A DNA stretch of 64,000 nt from Candidatus Poribacteria bacterium (lineage in GTDB: Bacteria > Poribacteria > WGA-4E > WGA-3G): positions 1-64,000 of the forward strand of contig JAAXHL010000037.1 in NCBI GenBank assembly GCA_012270865.1. The letters run 5' to 3'. How positions within the stretch are numbered: the stretch's first letter is position 1; each line of letters begins with the position of its first letter. Made by a program: the position numbers and the translations under genes. Below, one piece after another: positions 23,355 to 32,472 of this stretch. Under the pieces are notes generated by a model that ran no database searches, was not told the origin of the DNA, and was given only the letters and a program-made list of their open reading frames with translations.

Positions 23355-26300
23355 TTAGAAGGTTTGTGTCAGACGTACCATTGACAGACGTCCGATTTCT
23401 GGTGCCCCGATAAACTGTTGATGCTTGCGGTTCAATAGGTTTTGAACGGTTACTGAGAGGCGCGGCCTGGGACTGATTGGCAACTCATAGCCGGCGTTTA
23501 AATCGATCGTATAATACGATTCAATATCGCCGACGTAGACCCCTGAGCGCACTGGAAAACCTGCAACGAAACGCGTTCGGAGTCCTACCCCTAATCCGAG
23601 ATCGGCGTTAGTGTATTGGACGCTTGCTCCGAATTTATTTTTCGGTGCGTTGAGTGCGATATCGCCGAGTCCATCAACATCTTCAAAGAGGTCTTTACTC
23701 ACAAACGAATAATTCGCGCCGAAACTTAAACTGGAATTAAGGTAATAGGTAAAGTTGAGGTCGATGCCGTTGAGCGAGATGTCGCCATAGTTCCGATAGG
23801 TCAGCATAATAGCATTGGGGTCTGCTGCCTGTTCGGGTGTCACGGTTCCAAACGGAATGAAAGCAGCCCCGTTGTTCTCGGCTCCGGCTATGAATAATGT
23901 TACCAGTTCGTCAACGGGTGAGCCGTTGCCGTTTCCGCCTTGTTCAGGCGCGTCAAACGCTAGCACGGCTTGGCTAAGCACTGCATTTTTCGGATCGGCT
24001 AACGCTGCTGTGATCTGTGCGCCGAGCGAGGCACTTAACGTTTCGGCATCTAAGAACACATTCGGTGTCTCAACGACCAGGGGTCCGACGAAATCGTTAA
24101 TGCGTGAGTGATAGACATCGACCGAGAAAGCCAACTTATTCATGAGAATCCCTTTGTATCCGACTTCATACGTTTGCGTAATCGTTGGTTTCAGTGCATC
24201 AACATCATTGACATCTTCAACGTCGATAAAATCACCAGCCTCTGGGTCCAGCGAGCGGAGAACATTTTTGACACCGTCTACCTGTGTCGGGATGAGTGCC
24301 TCAAATCCGGCGGAGAGGTCGGTTACCAGGGATGCAGCGAGTTCTTCTAAGACAGGGGCTGGCAGTCCTTGAATCACTTGTGGTACCAACTCTTGAACCA
24401 CTTCCGCCGGCAATGCAGCAATCGCCCCGGGTTCCTGCAATGTTGGGGGTAGGAGTTGAACCACTTCCGCCGGTAGTCCTGAGACTATCTCTTGGATTGT
24501 TACCGGAGATTGGGCTTGCAGGAGGGCTGGAAGTGCTTCAGCAGTGAAGGTCTGCTTTAGATTCGCTTCAAAAACCGGTTGAACGCCACTCAGGACAGCT
24601 CCGCGCCCGACACCCCACATAACGTTGGTAAAACTCGGATCGTCAAGCGGTATGGAAGCGTCCACTGGAAGCCCTGCCACCGGTGAGAAGACCGAGCGAA
24701 ACTCCGGACGACCGTCTGCACTTCTCTTGAAGGTGAATCCCGTTTCGGCGCGTACCCCTTGTGCCCTTACATCAATATTCGGACTGAAACCTAACGCGGG
24801 TTGGAAGTTGGCACCTAATTGAAACGGATCTTTGGTAGACAAAATATCAAGAAACAGGTCTGAAGTTCTCGGTGTATTGAAAGCGCGGTTATAGGTGGCT
24901 CGGAGGTTATGATCGTCGTTGGGTTGGAAAGCGAGTGCGACACGTGGCGAAATGACCATATCTTCAAGTTGGCTATGGTCATCAATCCGCCCCGCTGCAA
25001 TGAACTTTAGTTGTGGCAGGATTTTGGTTTCTGACTGCAGATAGGCACCGATCTCGTTTATATTGTCGTCCTCTTCATTTATGCCATTAATTGTGCCTTC
25101 GGTATCGGGGCGCGTCAGTAACATATCCAATCCATAAGTGAAGCGTTGCCAATCGTCGAAGCTATAACCGTGTTGAACCTGCCCGACGTACAGGTCGGAA
25201 TTGTCAACGGTAGGATCGCCACTCCGTACGACATAAGAATCCTCAGCACTGCTCCGATTCCAAAAGGCTTGGGCGAAAAGTTCTTTGTAAATGAATCTTC
25301 CTTGGAGGTAACCGTACGTCCAGTTTTGTGCCTGACCGGCACCGATGCCGGTGAGTTCAATACCGGTGGCTTGCGTGAAACCGCTGGCAATAATAGTGGT
25401 TGTGTCATCGTTTGGACTGTAATCGACCCGAAATTCGCCACTCGCTTTGTAAGTGTCAAATATCAGTCCGCCTTCACCTTCAAGGTCCTTTTTTGCCCGT
25501 CCTTCTTCCCAATCATTGCCTCGAAAATAATTACCTGAAAACTTATAGCCGATCGTCTCGTTGATAACGCCTGCATGTCGAAGCGAACCCATAAGTGTCC
25601 GACGTTCACCGCCGCCAATGCTAACAGTCGTTCCTTGGGATGTAAAGGGTGAGCGAGTGATGATGTGCATGACCCCGTTAGCACTGTTTGGACCGTAGAG
25701 CGCTGCCCCAGGTCCCGAGACAACTTCGATCTGTTCAACATCTTCGCTTATCGTCGGGATGAAGGTGTAACTATTGACCCGCAGGGACGGTACACTCGCG
25801 ATCCGATTGTCCACAAGTGACAAGAGTGATCCCGAAAAAACGTTGTTGAAACCGCGGACGACAACATACGATGTCCCGAGTCCAGCCGTCACAACATCTA
25901 CTGCACGCACTGATTTTAAGTGTTCGGTAACACTTGGCGCGACCCGATCCTTGATTTCTGAACTTCCGACGAGGGCGACGGACGCGGGTGCCTCAAGCAC
26001 CTTCTCGCGACGGCGTGATGCCGTAACGGAAATCTGTTCAAGTTGGATAACCTCTGAAGAGAGTGCGATCTCTATAGACTTCGTTTCGTCTGCAGCGAGT
26101 GCGGTATCTGCTACAACCGCATCGGTATAACCCGGTGAAGATGCGGTGATTGTGTAGACACCTGCAGCTAAGTTTATAATTTCGAGCGCACCATCTGCTT
26201 CACTCGTGCCGGTAACGACATCACCGGTTTCGGGTGTGATGGTAATGGAAACGCCGTTCAATCGATTGCCGGTTTGGGCATCTGTTACTGTGACGTTCAA

Positions 26301-26387
26301 AGTAGCGGTTTCTGCCGACACGCTTGCAAGCCCGAAAATAACAGATAAAAATAGGGATAAGATGCCAAGCAGGTTTAATGGTTTCAT
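23355..26387 (-). CDS. TonB-dependent outer-membrane receptor with N-terminal carboxypeptidase-regulatory-like domain
   Basis: The 1010-residue protein starts with a signal peptide (about 1-25), then a carboxypeptidase-regulatory-like beta domain (about 27-110). A plug domain follows (about 125-240, with V-S-G-P-G-A-A-L-Y-G-P-N-S-A-N-G-V) and a 22-strand-type barrel ending in V-R-L-T-Q-T-F with terminal Phe. Such receptors import large substrates using TonB energy. There is an unusual insert at about 600-720, rich in L-P-A-E-V-V-Q repeats with many alanines, prolines and leucines. AAAAGGAG precedes the ATG. A sugar kinase gene lies upstream on the same strand, so a carbohydrate ligand is possible. 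Confidence 0.88.
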   Translation of the reverse strand: MKPLNLLGILSLFLSVIFGLASVSAETATLNVTVTDAQTGNRLNGVSITITPETGDVVTGTSEADGALEIINLAAGVYTITASSPGYTDAVVADTALAADETKSIEIALSSEVIQLEQISVTASRRREKVLEAPASVALVGSSEIKDRVAPSVTEHLKSVRAVDVVTAGLGTSYVVVRGFNNVFSGSLLSLVDNRIASVPSLRVNSYTFIPTISEDVEQIEVVSGPGAALYGPNSANGVMHIITRSPFTSQGTTVSIGGGERRTLMGSLRHAGVINETIGYKFSGNYFRGNDWEEGRAKKDLEGEGGLIFDTYKASGEFRVDYSPNDDTTTIIASGFTQATGIELTGIGAGQAQNWTYGYLQGRFIYKELFAQAFWNRSSAEDSYVVRSGDPTVDNSDLYVGQVQHGYSFDDWQRFTYGLDMLLTRPDTEGTINGINEEDDNINEIGAYLQSETKILPQLKFIAAGRIDDHSQLEDMVISPRVALAFQPNDDHNLRATYNRAFNTPRTSDLFLDILSTKDPFQLGANFQPALGFSPNIDVRAQGVRAETGFTFKRSADGRPEFRSVFSPVAGLPVDASIPLDDPSFTNVMWGVGRGAVLSGVQPVFEANLKQTFTAEALPALLQAQSPVTIQEIVSGLPAEVVQLLPPTLQEPGAIAALPAEVVQELVPQVIQGLPAPVLEELAASLVTDLSAGFEALIPTQVDGVKNVLRSLDPEAGDFIDVEDVNDVDALKPTITQTYEVGYKGILMNKLAFSVDVYHSRINDFVGPLVVETPNVFLDAETLSASLGAQITAALADPKNAVLSQAVLAFDAPEQGGNGNGSPVDELVTLFIAGAENNGAAFIPFGTVTPEQAADPNAIMLTYRNYGDISLNGIDLNFTYYLNSSLSFGANYSFVSKDLFEDVDGLGDIALNAPKNKFGASVQYTNADLGLGVGLRTRFVAGFPVRSGVYVGDIESYYTIDLNAGYELPISPRPRLSVTVQNLLNRKHQQFIGAPEIGRLSMVRLTQTF

Positions 26388-26470
26388 TGTAATATCTCCT
26401 TTTTGGATTTTAGGTTGCCGAAACGCATGTTATTGACGACTCGTGAATCCGTTGCAGCAACGCTTATTAC

Positions 26471-27421
26471 TTACAAGAAATTTTCAATCTCTGACGGTGT
26501 TGGTAGTGACGGGATTACGCCGATTTTTTGGGTTGCGAGTGCGCCTGCGGCGTTTGCGTAGCGCATGATTCTGTCAAGTTCGACTTTTTCGAGTGATGTT
26601 AAGTCGCGAGGTGGCATGAGTTGGCTGAGCATCGCGGCGACGAAGGCATCGCCTGCGCCGAGGGTATCCACTACGTTGACGATAAAGCCGTCAACAAAAC
26701 CTGCGGCACTACCGTTCGTGTAATAGCAACCGCGCTCACCTAACGTGATAATGAGTAATTGTACACCGAGTCCAAGGATACGTTCAATACCTTGTTCTAA
26801 ATCCGCGTCGCCTGTGATAAATTCCCATTCCTCTTCTGAGATTTTGACGATATCGGCGTAAGGCATGACCTCCCAGATCCATCGTTTAGCGTTATCAGCG
26901 TCGTCCCAGAGCATTAATCGCAGGTTCGGGTCGTAGGAGAGGCGTGCGCCGCCCGCTTTTGCGGTCCTGATGGCGTGGAGCGTCGCTTCTCGGCTCGGTG
27001 AATGGCTGAGGCTGACAGAACCGTAATGGAACAGTTCTGCGGATTGGACGTAGCCGATGTTAATTTCATCAGGCGTGAGTTGGATGTCGGCACCCGGGTG
27101 ACGGTAGAAGGTGATGTCTTTCATGCCGTCGGAGCGTGTGGCGACGAAGGCTAAGGTCGTCCGAGCGGCATCGTCTGCGATGAGGTGTTCTGTATCCACA
27201 CTGTTCTGTTGTAGCACGTCGCGCAGGAAATCGCCGAATGCATCTGCACCGACTTTACCGATGAACCCGGCATCCATACCGAGTTTCGCTAAACCGACGG
27301 CGACATTCGCAGGGGCACCGCCCGGTGCTTTGACGAATCCTGGAGCTTCAGCGAGTGTTACGTCAGGTGTTGTGGAGACAAAGTCAATGAGGAGTTCACC
27401 GATACATAGAGCTTTGGGCAT
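26471..27421 (-). CDS. PfkB-family carbohydrate kinase (fructokinase-like)
   Basis: The 316-residue protein is a ribokinase-type sugar kinase. The G-G-A-P-A-N-V-A motif lies near residues 34-41 and the ATP-binding/catalytic signature D-T-L-G-A-G-D-A-F near 252-260, with D257 as the likely base. Length and layout match fructokinases and 2-keto-3-deoxygluconate kinases; the motif set does not decide between them. Because the window also holds an altronate/galactarate dehydratase homologue, KDG kinase is a reasonable alternative. The next gene upstream (a Gfo/Idh/MocA enzyme) ends 17 bases before the start, suggesting one operon. Confidence 0.88.
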   Translation of the reverse strand: MPKALCIGELLIDFVSTTPDVTLAEAPGFVKAPGGAPANVAVGLAKLGMDAGFIGKVGADAFGDFLRDVLQQNSVDTEHLIADDAARTTLAFVATRSDGMKDITFYRHPGADIQLTPDEINIGYVQSAELFHYGSVSLSHSPSREATLHAIRTAKAGGARLSYDPNLRLMLWDDADNAKRWIWEVMPYADIVKISEEEWEFITGDADLEQGIERILGLGVQLLIITLGERGCYYTNGSAAGFVDGFIVNVVDTLGAGDAFVAAMLSQLMPPRDLTSLEKVELDRIMRYANAAGALATQKIGVIPSLPTPSEIENFL

Positions 27422-27438
27422 AGGAGAAGTTGCTCCTT

Positions 27439-28524
27439 TTAAAATGTAGTTCGCAAGTCTTGTGCCTGTCCTGTCTCTGCGGAGCGGTAACCTGCATCGA
27501 AAATCTCTATGACATGCCGCGCATGTTCCGCCGTAACGATCGTCGGTTTATCTTCGCGAATCCAGTCTACGAGTTGCATGATGTCCTCGTAAACGTGCGA
27601 TTCCTGAATGTTCCGGTGCGGTCCGACGACGTGTGGCAGTTCCCTTTTGGGTGCGTCAATCGGTTCGCCGTTAAGGGTGCTGCCTTCGATTGCGCCGCCT
27701 GTTCCGTGAATTGCCAATCCGCCTTTGATAGCGTGTCCGGCTGCAGCCCCATAGATAAAGCCGAAGAAGGCATCGCCGAAGTCGAGTAGGATAAAGGTGT
27801 TATCGTCCATATCGCAGGGGAGCATCTCACCCCGGAATTCACGCTCTTTGACGCGAACCCCAGAGAACGCCGTCACGCGTTTCGCAGGACCGAGGATACC
27901 GGTCATTGTGTGCAGCCCATAAACGGTCATATCGTAGAGCGGTCCGCCGCCGGGTTTACGGAAGTACCACGCCGGATTGATATTAGAGAGCATGTCGTCG
28001 CCGTGCCGAACGGATTCGCTTTCGTGGTAGCGTCCGAAAGAGGAGCCGGTGGCTGCCCATGTTAATCTCCCAATAGCACCGTCATTAATGAGCCTGCGCA
28101 TCTCTTGGTGGATCGGACGGAGCATCTGCCCCGGGGAAGCCACTAATTTTACGCCTTTGCGTGCTGCTGATTCAATGAGGTCGTCCGCTTCGTCAACAGT
28201 CGTTGTCATCGTTTTGTTGAAATGCGCGTGTAAACCGTGTTCAATGGCGAGTTTGCCCTGCTCGTAATGTAAACCGATGGGTGATGCGATTGTAACAGCG
28301 TCTACGTGACCATCTGATAGGAGTGCTTCGTAGGTTTCGTAAGCGTAGGGGACATTGAATTTTTCGGAAGCGGCTTGTGCTCGACCGGGAACGGGGTCAC
28401 AGACGGCGGTGACCTGTAACCTATCTTGAACGTCGTCCTGCGTGAGGTGTGGAAGTATGCCACGCACGGAGATACTCCCGACCCCGATAACACCGATTCT
28501 TACTTTGTCATTGCTGGTTTCCAC
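27439..28524 (-). CDS. Gfo/Idh/MocA-family oxidoreductase (3) with altered EKP motif
   Basis: The 361-residue protein has the Rossmann motif I-G-V-I-G-V-G-S-I-S near residues 10-19. At the place of the E-K-P signature it reads N-K-T (residues 103-105), so the catalytic lysine is kept but Glu and Pro are not. The H-x-x-x-G-I-L-G region in the C-terminal domain is present (about 206-212). The start is a GTG with GGAGG eight bases upstream. The stop is 17 bases from the kinase gene, so the two probably act together, dehydrogenating and then phosphorylating a sugar or polyol. Confidence 0.85.
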   Translation of the reverse strand: METSNDKVRIGVIGVGSISVRGILPHLTQDDVQDRLQVTAVCDPVPGRAQAASEKFNVPYAYETYEALLSDGHVDAVTIASPIGLHYEQGKLAIEHGLHAHFNKTMTTTVDEADDLIESAARKGVKLVASPGQMLRPIHQEMRRLINDGAIGRLTWAATGSSFGRYHESESVRHGDDMLSNINPAWYFRKPGGGPLYDMTVYGLHTMTGILGPAKRVTAFSGVRVKEREFRGEMLPCDMDDNTFILLDFGDAFFGFIYGAAAGHAIKGGLAIHGTGGAIEGSTLNGEPIDAPKRELPHVVGPHRNIQESHVYEDIMQLVDWIREDKPTIVTAEHARHVIEIFDAGYRSAETGQAQDLRTTF

Positions 28525-28689
28525 GATATTTCCTCCAATTTTATTTTCGCTATTGACTATCGGCTTTCAGCCGTCGGCTAAAAGTTTATAACAAGCGATC
28601 ATTCACTTAGACAGGTTAGTTGCCACGAACCGTTCTTGATTACCGAGATCCGATTGCTGACTGCTGACTGCTGATTGCTGACTGCTACT
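28525..28689. repeat. Heptamer repeat arrays between the epimerase and oxidoreductase genes
   Basis: Two 7-base-period arrays are present. One has TATCGGC, TTTCAGC and CGTCGGC units at about 28558-28580. The other, at about 28653-28688, runs through TGCTGAC, TGCTGAC, TGCTGAT and TGCTGAC. The second is the most regular array in the window. Confidence 0.75.
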
Positions 28690-29574
28690 CTATTCCCGCC
28701 ATGATGTTTTATGTTGCCATCCGACAGCGTTTTTGAGTTTGTCGCAATTGATGAACGATTGATGTCCGTGAAGTGTTCTTACTTTTGGCAGGAATTCGGG
28801 TTTAAAGCGTTCAACGAGTTCTTGAGAAGGTTCCAGGGCAGACGTATCATCTGCGTTGAGAAAATAGACATCGTGTGCTGGTAGCGTGTCTGCTTTTTCC
28901 ATAATCAGACGGTGTGCGCTGGCGACATCTTCGCTACCGACCCAACACCAGAGCCAGGGTGTCCAACCGGTTGTCGGTTTGGCGTTCTCTGCCATCTGTG
29001 TTCGGCGTTCTTCGGGACTGATACCAGCCGGACGTGTAATGTATGTACGGATGCCGTACGCACGCGTATAACTCGCTAAGAGGTCCTCGCCACAACGCTT
29101 AGAGAAACTATAGGAGTCTTCAGGGTAACACGGGTGTTCTTCATCTATGGGTAGGTAATCTATCGGGATATGCGTTTTGCTAATCCGAAAGCCGTGCCCG
29201 AGTGCGCAATTGCTACCGGACATCACGACTGTTTGGACATCTGCTTCAATCGCGGCTTGCATGAGGTAGTAGGTGCCGAGCATATTCGTTTTGAAGGTTG
29301 CATCGAAAGGGATGCCTCTCTCTTCGGCATTCGCCCGTAAATCTGGGTGATCGACGGGACCCGGTTGTGCACCGAGGTGTTGGATAGCGTCCACACCTTC
29401 AACGGCGCGTTGGCAGTCTTCAAAGTTGTTAAGGTCGCCTTGAATAAAGGGCAGGTGTGAGAATTCATCTGGCGGTGTTCTGCGCGACATCAGCACCAGC
29501 GAGTGTTCCGCTGCTAATTCTCGGATCACATACTCGCCGAGTCTACCGCTCGCGCCGGTTATCAATATTTTCAT
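28690..29574 (-). CDS. NAD-dependent epimerase/dehydratase (extended SDR)
   Basis: The 294-residue protein begins with the extended-SDR glycine motif T-G-A-S-G-R-L-G (residues 6-13). The active-site pair is Y-S-F-S-K (about 155-159), with a serine (S-G-S-N-C, about 113-117) that can complete the triad. The family changes nucleotide-sugar or sugar stereochemistry, or oxidises uronates as uronate dehydrogenase does. The length is near that of uronate dehydrogenase (about 265-270), but I cannot decide. I chose the ATG at 29574 because it begins exactly at the Rossmann strand; the frame extends upstream to 29835 without homology. Confidence 0.8.
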   Translation of the reverse strand: MKILITGASGRLGEYVIRELAAEHSLVLMSRRTPPDEFSHLPFIQGDLNNFEDCQRAVEGVDAIQHLGAQPGPVDHPDLRANAEERGIPFDATFKTNMLGTYYLMQAAIEADVQTVVMSGSNCALGHGFRISKTHIPIDYLPIDEEHPCYPEDSYSFSKRCGEDLLASYTRAYGIRTYITRPAGISPEERRTQMAENAKPTTGWTPWLWCWVGSEDVASAHRLIMEKADTLPAHDVYFLNADDTSALEPSQELVERFKPEFLPKVRTLHGHQSFINCDKLKNAVGWQHKTSWRE

Positions 29575-29596
29575 AAAAAACCTTTCAAAAATTGAG

Positions 29597-29625
29597 TTGA
29601 CAGGTATGGAAGTGTCATCTATGAT
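29597..29625 (+). promoter_or_regulatory. Strong sigma70-type promoter for the esterase gene
   Basis: A perfect TTGACA at 29597-29602 is followed after 17 bases by TATGAT at 29620-29625 (five of six). The start codon is at 29690, after a GGAGG ribosome site. Confidence 0.75.
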
Positions 29626-29689
29626 TATGCATATTATAGCAACGCCGTATATTTTGTCAAGTGAACCGAATTTGTGGAGGAGAATTGTA

Positions 29690-30727
29690 ATGTATAGTGC
29701 GGAAACACATTTCAAAAACTTATATGATACCGTTCCGAGACAGTATGAATTTCGGGAGACCACACGAGAGGGGTTGTTCGCGTGGCAAGCCAATTTCCGT
29801 CCGAAACTGCGGGAAATCCTCGGTTTAGATAACATGGAAACCGATCTGAAAGGCTATGTTCCGAAAGCAGAGCAGCTGGAAGTTTTGGATATGGAGGACC
29901 ACTCCCGCGAAAGTTGGTATCTGTGGGTGGAACCGACGGTGCCGCTGCCGTTCTATCTACTCCGTCCGAAAACGATTGAGGGAAACCAACTGCCGTTGAT
30001 TCTCACCCCGCACGGGCATAACCATCCGCATCTTTATGCAGGCATCGCTGATACAGAAGCAGACGAAAAGCACATGTTGGAAGGTGAGCGCGACATCGCA
30101 CGGCAGGCAGTCGTGGAAGAGGGTTATATCGCTATTGCTCCGACGACGCGTGCTTTCGGCGAAACGCGTACGGATGCGGATAAAGCGGCGAATAATACGC
30201 ACTCCTGTCGGCATCAGTTGGTTCATAGCATACTCGTCGGGCGGACCCCGATCGGGGAACGGGTGTGGGATATGTCACGCCTTATTGATTGGGCGGTAGG
30301 GAATTTACCTGTGGATGCTGAACGGATCGCGATTACGGGTAACTCTGGCGGTGGAACGGTTTCGCTTTTCGCTGCTGCGTGTGAGACCCGTATCGCGGTT
30401 GCGGTGCCGAGTTGCTATTTCTGTACGTTTGAGGGAAGCATCGGCATGATCCGGCATTGCGAATGTAACTACGTACCGGGGGTCATGCGGCTCGGAGAGA
30501 TGTACGATGTCGCTGGTTTAATCGCGCCGCGTCCGTTTTGTGCGGTTGCGGGACGAGATGACGGCATCTTTCCGATAGACCACGTTGAATTCGCTTATGA
30601 ACGGTTAAAGGATATCTATACGGTGGCAGGTGTTCCCGATAGATGTAAGCTCTTCATTGGTGAGGGTGGACACCGCTATTACAAAGCGGGTGCCTGGCCC
30701 TTTGTGCGACGGTATTTCCAGAATTAG
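29690..30727 (+). CDS. Alpha/beta-hydrolase, acetylxylan-esterase/dienelactone-hydrolase type
   Basis: The 345-residue protein has an alpha/beta-hydrolase fold with nucleophile elbow G-N-S-G-G-G (about 213-218). A later aspartate (V-A-G-R-D-D, about 286-291) and histidine (G-E-G-G-H-R-Y, about 325-331) complete a plausible triad. Large alpha/beta hydrolases of this layout deacetylate plant or algal polysaccharides or act as acetyl esterases; the exact substrate is unclear. No signal peptide is seen, so it works in the cytoplasm. The ATG at 29690 follows GGAGG, and a consensus-like promoter lies upstream; the frame to 29597 starts within that promoter. Confidence 0.78.
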   Translation: MYSAETHFKNLYDTVPRQYEFRETTREGLFAWQANFRPKLREILGLDNMETDLKGYVPKAEQLEVLDMEDHSRESWYLWVEPTVPLPFYLLRPKTIEGNQLPLILTPHGHNHPHLYAGIADTEADEKHMLEGERDIARQAVVEEGYIAIAPTTRAFGETRTDADKAANNTHSCRHQLVHSILVGRTPIGERVWDMSRLIDWAVGNLPVDAERIAITGNSGGGTVSLFAAACETRIAVAVPSCYFCTFEGSIGMIRHCECNYVPGVMRLGEMYDVAGLIAPRPFCAVAGRDDGIFPIDHVEFAYERLKDIYTVAGVPDRCKLFIGEGGHRYYKAGAWPFVRRYFQN

Positions 30728-30746
30728 GGGTGTTTTTGCTTGGAGT

Positions 30747-30778
30747 ATTTGCTTGGGTATTTCTGCGGATTTCTTCAG
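30747..30778. repeat. 32-base dispersed repeat, copy 1
   Basis: A 32-base sequence beginning ATTTGCTTGGGTATTTC is identical to the one at 56060-56091. Both copies lie in intergenic DNA just past or just before gene ends, with unrelated flanks. Confidence 0.85.
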
Positions 30779-30823
30779 GTTACCTAAACCCTACGGAAAT
30801 GGCGTGAAGTGCAACTGTTGGCA

Positions 30824-32224
30824 CTATCCTTTTTTGATTGCCCATAACGTCTTCAAGATGATTTTGATGTCTAAGCCGAGAGACCAGTTTTCGATATAGT
30901 ATCGGTCGTAGGAAATCCGTTCTTCGAGAGAGGTGTTGCCTCTTAAACCGTTGACTTGCGCCCAACCGGTCATACCGGATTTGACGCGCTGCCGGGCGAG
31001 ATAGTGCGGGATCGATTCACTGAAAGTGTCGATGAGACCGGACATCTCTGGTCTCGGTCCGACGAGGCTCATATCGCCTTTGAGGACGTTGAAGAATTGG
31101 GGTAACTCGTCGAGACTCCAGCGTCTGAGGAACTTTCCGAGTGGGGTCTGGCGCGGATCGTCGGTTCCTGCCCAGACATGCCCCACGCTGTATTCTGCAT
31201 CGGCGTGCATAGAGCGAAATTTGTAAATATTGAACCGTTTGCCTGCTCTGCTGACCCGTTCCTGACAGAAAATCGCTTTACCGGGTGATGTCAGTCGGAT
31301 TACGATTGCGATTGTTAGCATCAGCGGACTTAGCAGAATCAAGGCAAACAGGCTGAAACCGATGTCTATCAGTCGCTTGATGATACCGTGTGCCCCTTGT
31401 ATCGGTGTCTCCCGCAGTTGTAGCACCGGTATACTCTCAAAGAAAGCAATCGCGGTGCCACCTCTGATAAATTCGGAGAGTTCGGGGAGTAGGTTGATTT
31501 GGACGGGTACACCTTCGCAGGCGTGGAGGATTTGGAGGATAGTCTCATTCGGCACCGCCGGTGATAAGATGAAAAGCGTGTCGAGGCGATGCTTTTGTAC
31601 GAGTTGGAGTATGTCTCGACTTTCGCCAAGGTGTGGCACGTCTAAAACGTTGGTGTCTGCTGTTTCGGCGATGATACCGACCCATTTATAGCCGCTATTC
31701 GGTTTCGCTTTTAAGGTGTCAGCAAACCGTTCGGCGCGGGTGTCATAACCGACAAGTGCGATGCGACTCACACCGACCCCTTGTGCATGAATCGCTTGAC
31801 GGAAACGGTGTAGAACGAGTCGTCCTAAGAACAGCCACACAAGACTGAATCCAGAGGCGAGCAGCATGACCCAACGTGAGTAGGCATCGTGGTGATAGAT
31901 GAAAAAGAGTGCGGCTAAGGTGGCAATCAGTGCGGTGCCGGTGGCTTTGCAGAGCGTCCAGAACGCTGAAACGGAGGCGTTGTTTTCTGGACGATAGAGT
32001 TTAAACGCCTTTAACGTCATCAACCAGATAATTGCCATCAAGGGGATCAGTCGGAAATAGTCGTCGAGCGGCGGGTTGCCGCCTTTATGCAGTGCGAGCG
32101 CTTCGGGTGTCCAACCGGATTCAAACCGAACCCAGTATGCTATGACAATTGCAGTGGCGACGAAACAGAGATCAAATAAGACTGTGAGCGCGATGAGCAA
32201 GTGGTCGAGCGTTTTCTTGTTCAT
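30824..32224 (-). CDS. Polyprenyl glycosylphosphotransferase (WcaJ/WbaP-type, exopolysaccharide initiation)
   Basis: The 466-residue protein has four or five N-terminal transmembrane segments and a central CoA-binding-like/NAD-fold domain. The conserved C-terminal bacterial sugar transferase domain carries K-R-L-I-D-I-G-F-S, F-K-F-R-S-M-H-x-D-A-E, L-R-R-W-S-L-D-E-L-P-Q and S-L-V-G-P-R-P. It transfers a sugar-1-phosphate from a nucleotide sugar to undecaprenyl phosphate, starting exopolysaccharide or O-antigen synthesis at the membrane. The ATG at 32224 fits the first membrane helix. No other polysaccharide gene adjoins it, which is unusual. Confidence 0.92.
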   Translation of the reverse strand: MNKKTLDHLLIALTVLFDLCFVATAIVIAYWVRFESGWTPEALALHKGGNPPLDDYFRLIPLMAIIWLMTLKAFKLYRPENNASVSAFWTLCKATGTALIATLAALFFIYHHDAYSRWVMLLASGFSLVWLFLGRLVLHRFRQAIHAQGVGVSRIALVGYDTRAERFADTLKAKPNSGYKWVGIIAETADTNVLDVPHLGESRDILQLVQKHRLDTLFILSPAVPNETILQILHACEGVPVQINLLPELSEFIRGGTAIAFFESIPVLQLRETPIQGAHGIIKRLIDIGFSLFALILLSPLMLTIAIVIRLTSPGKAIFCQERVSRAGKRFNIYKFRSMHADAEYSVGHVWAGTDDPRQTPLGKFLRRWSLDELPQFFNVLKGDMSLVGPRPEMSGLIDTFSESIPHYLARQRVKSGMTGWAQVNGLRGNTSLEERISYDRYYIENWSLGLDIKIILKTLWAIKKG

Positions 32225-32472
32225 TGACTTTAGGTTGAATGGAACTTGCAAACCCGTGCTGAGGGCTGCATTTAGGTTGCCTCTCGTAGTATTTTATTTT
32301 AAGCGGAGCTTGCAATTCTGTCAGTCAGATACGGCACTAACGTTAAGTATAGCAGATTTGCCGGACGCTTTCAAATTAAAATCGGGTACTGAAGGTCGGC
32401 GGACACGAATCGTTGCTGATAAATTGCGCGTCCTATGCTATGCTATATTCAATATTTAGGAGGAGAGACACA

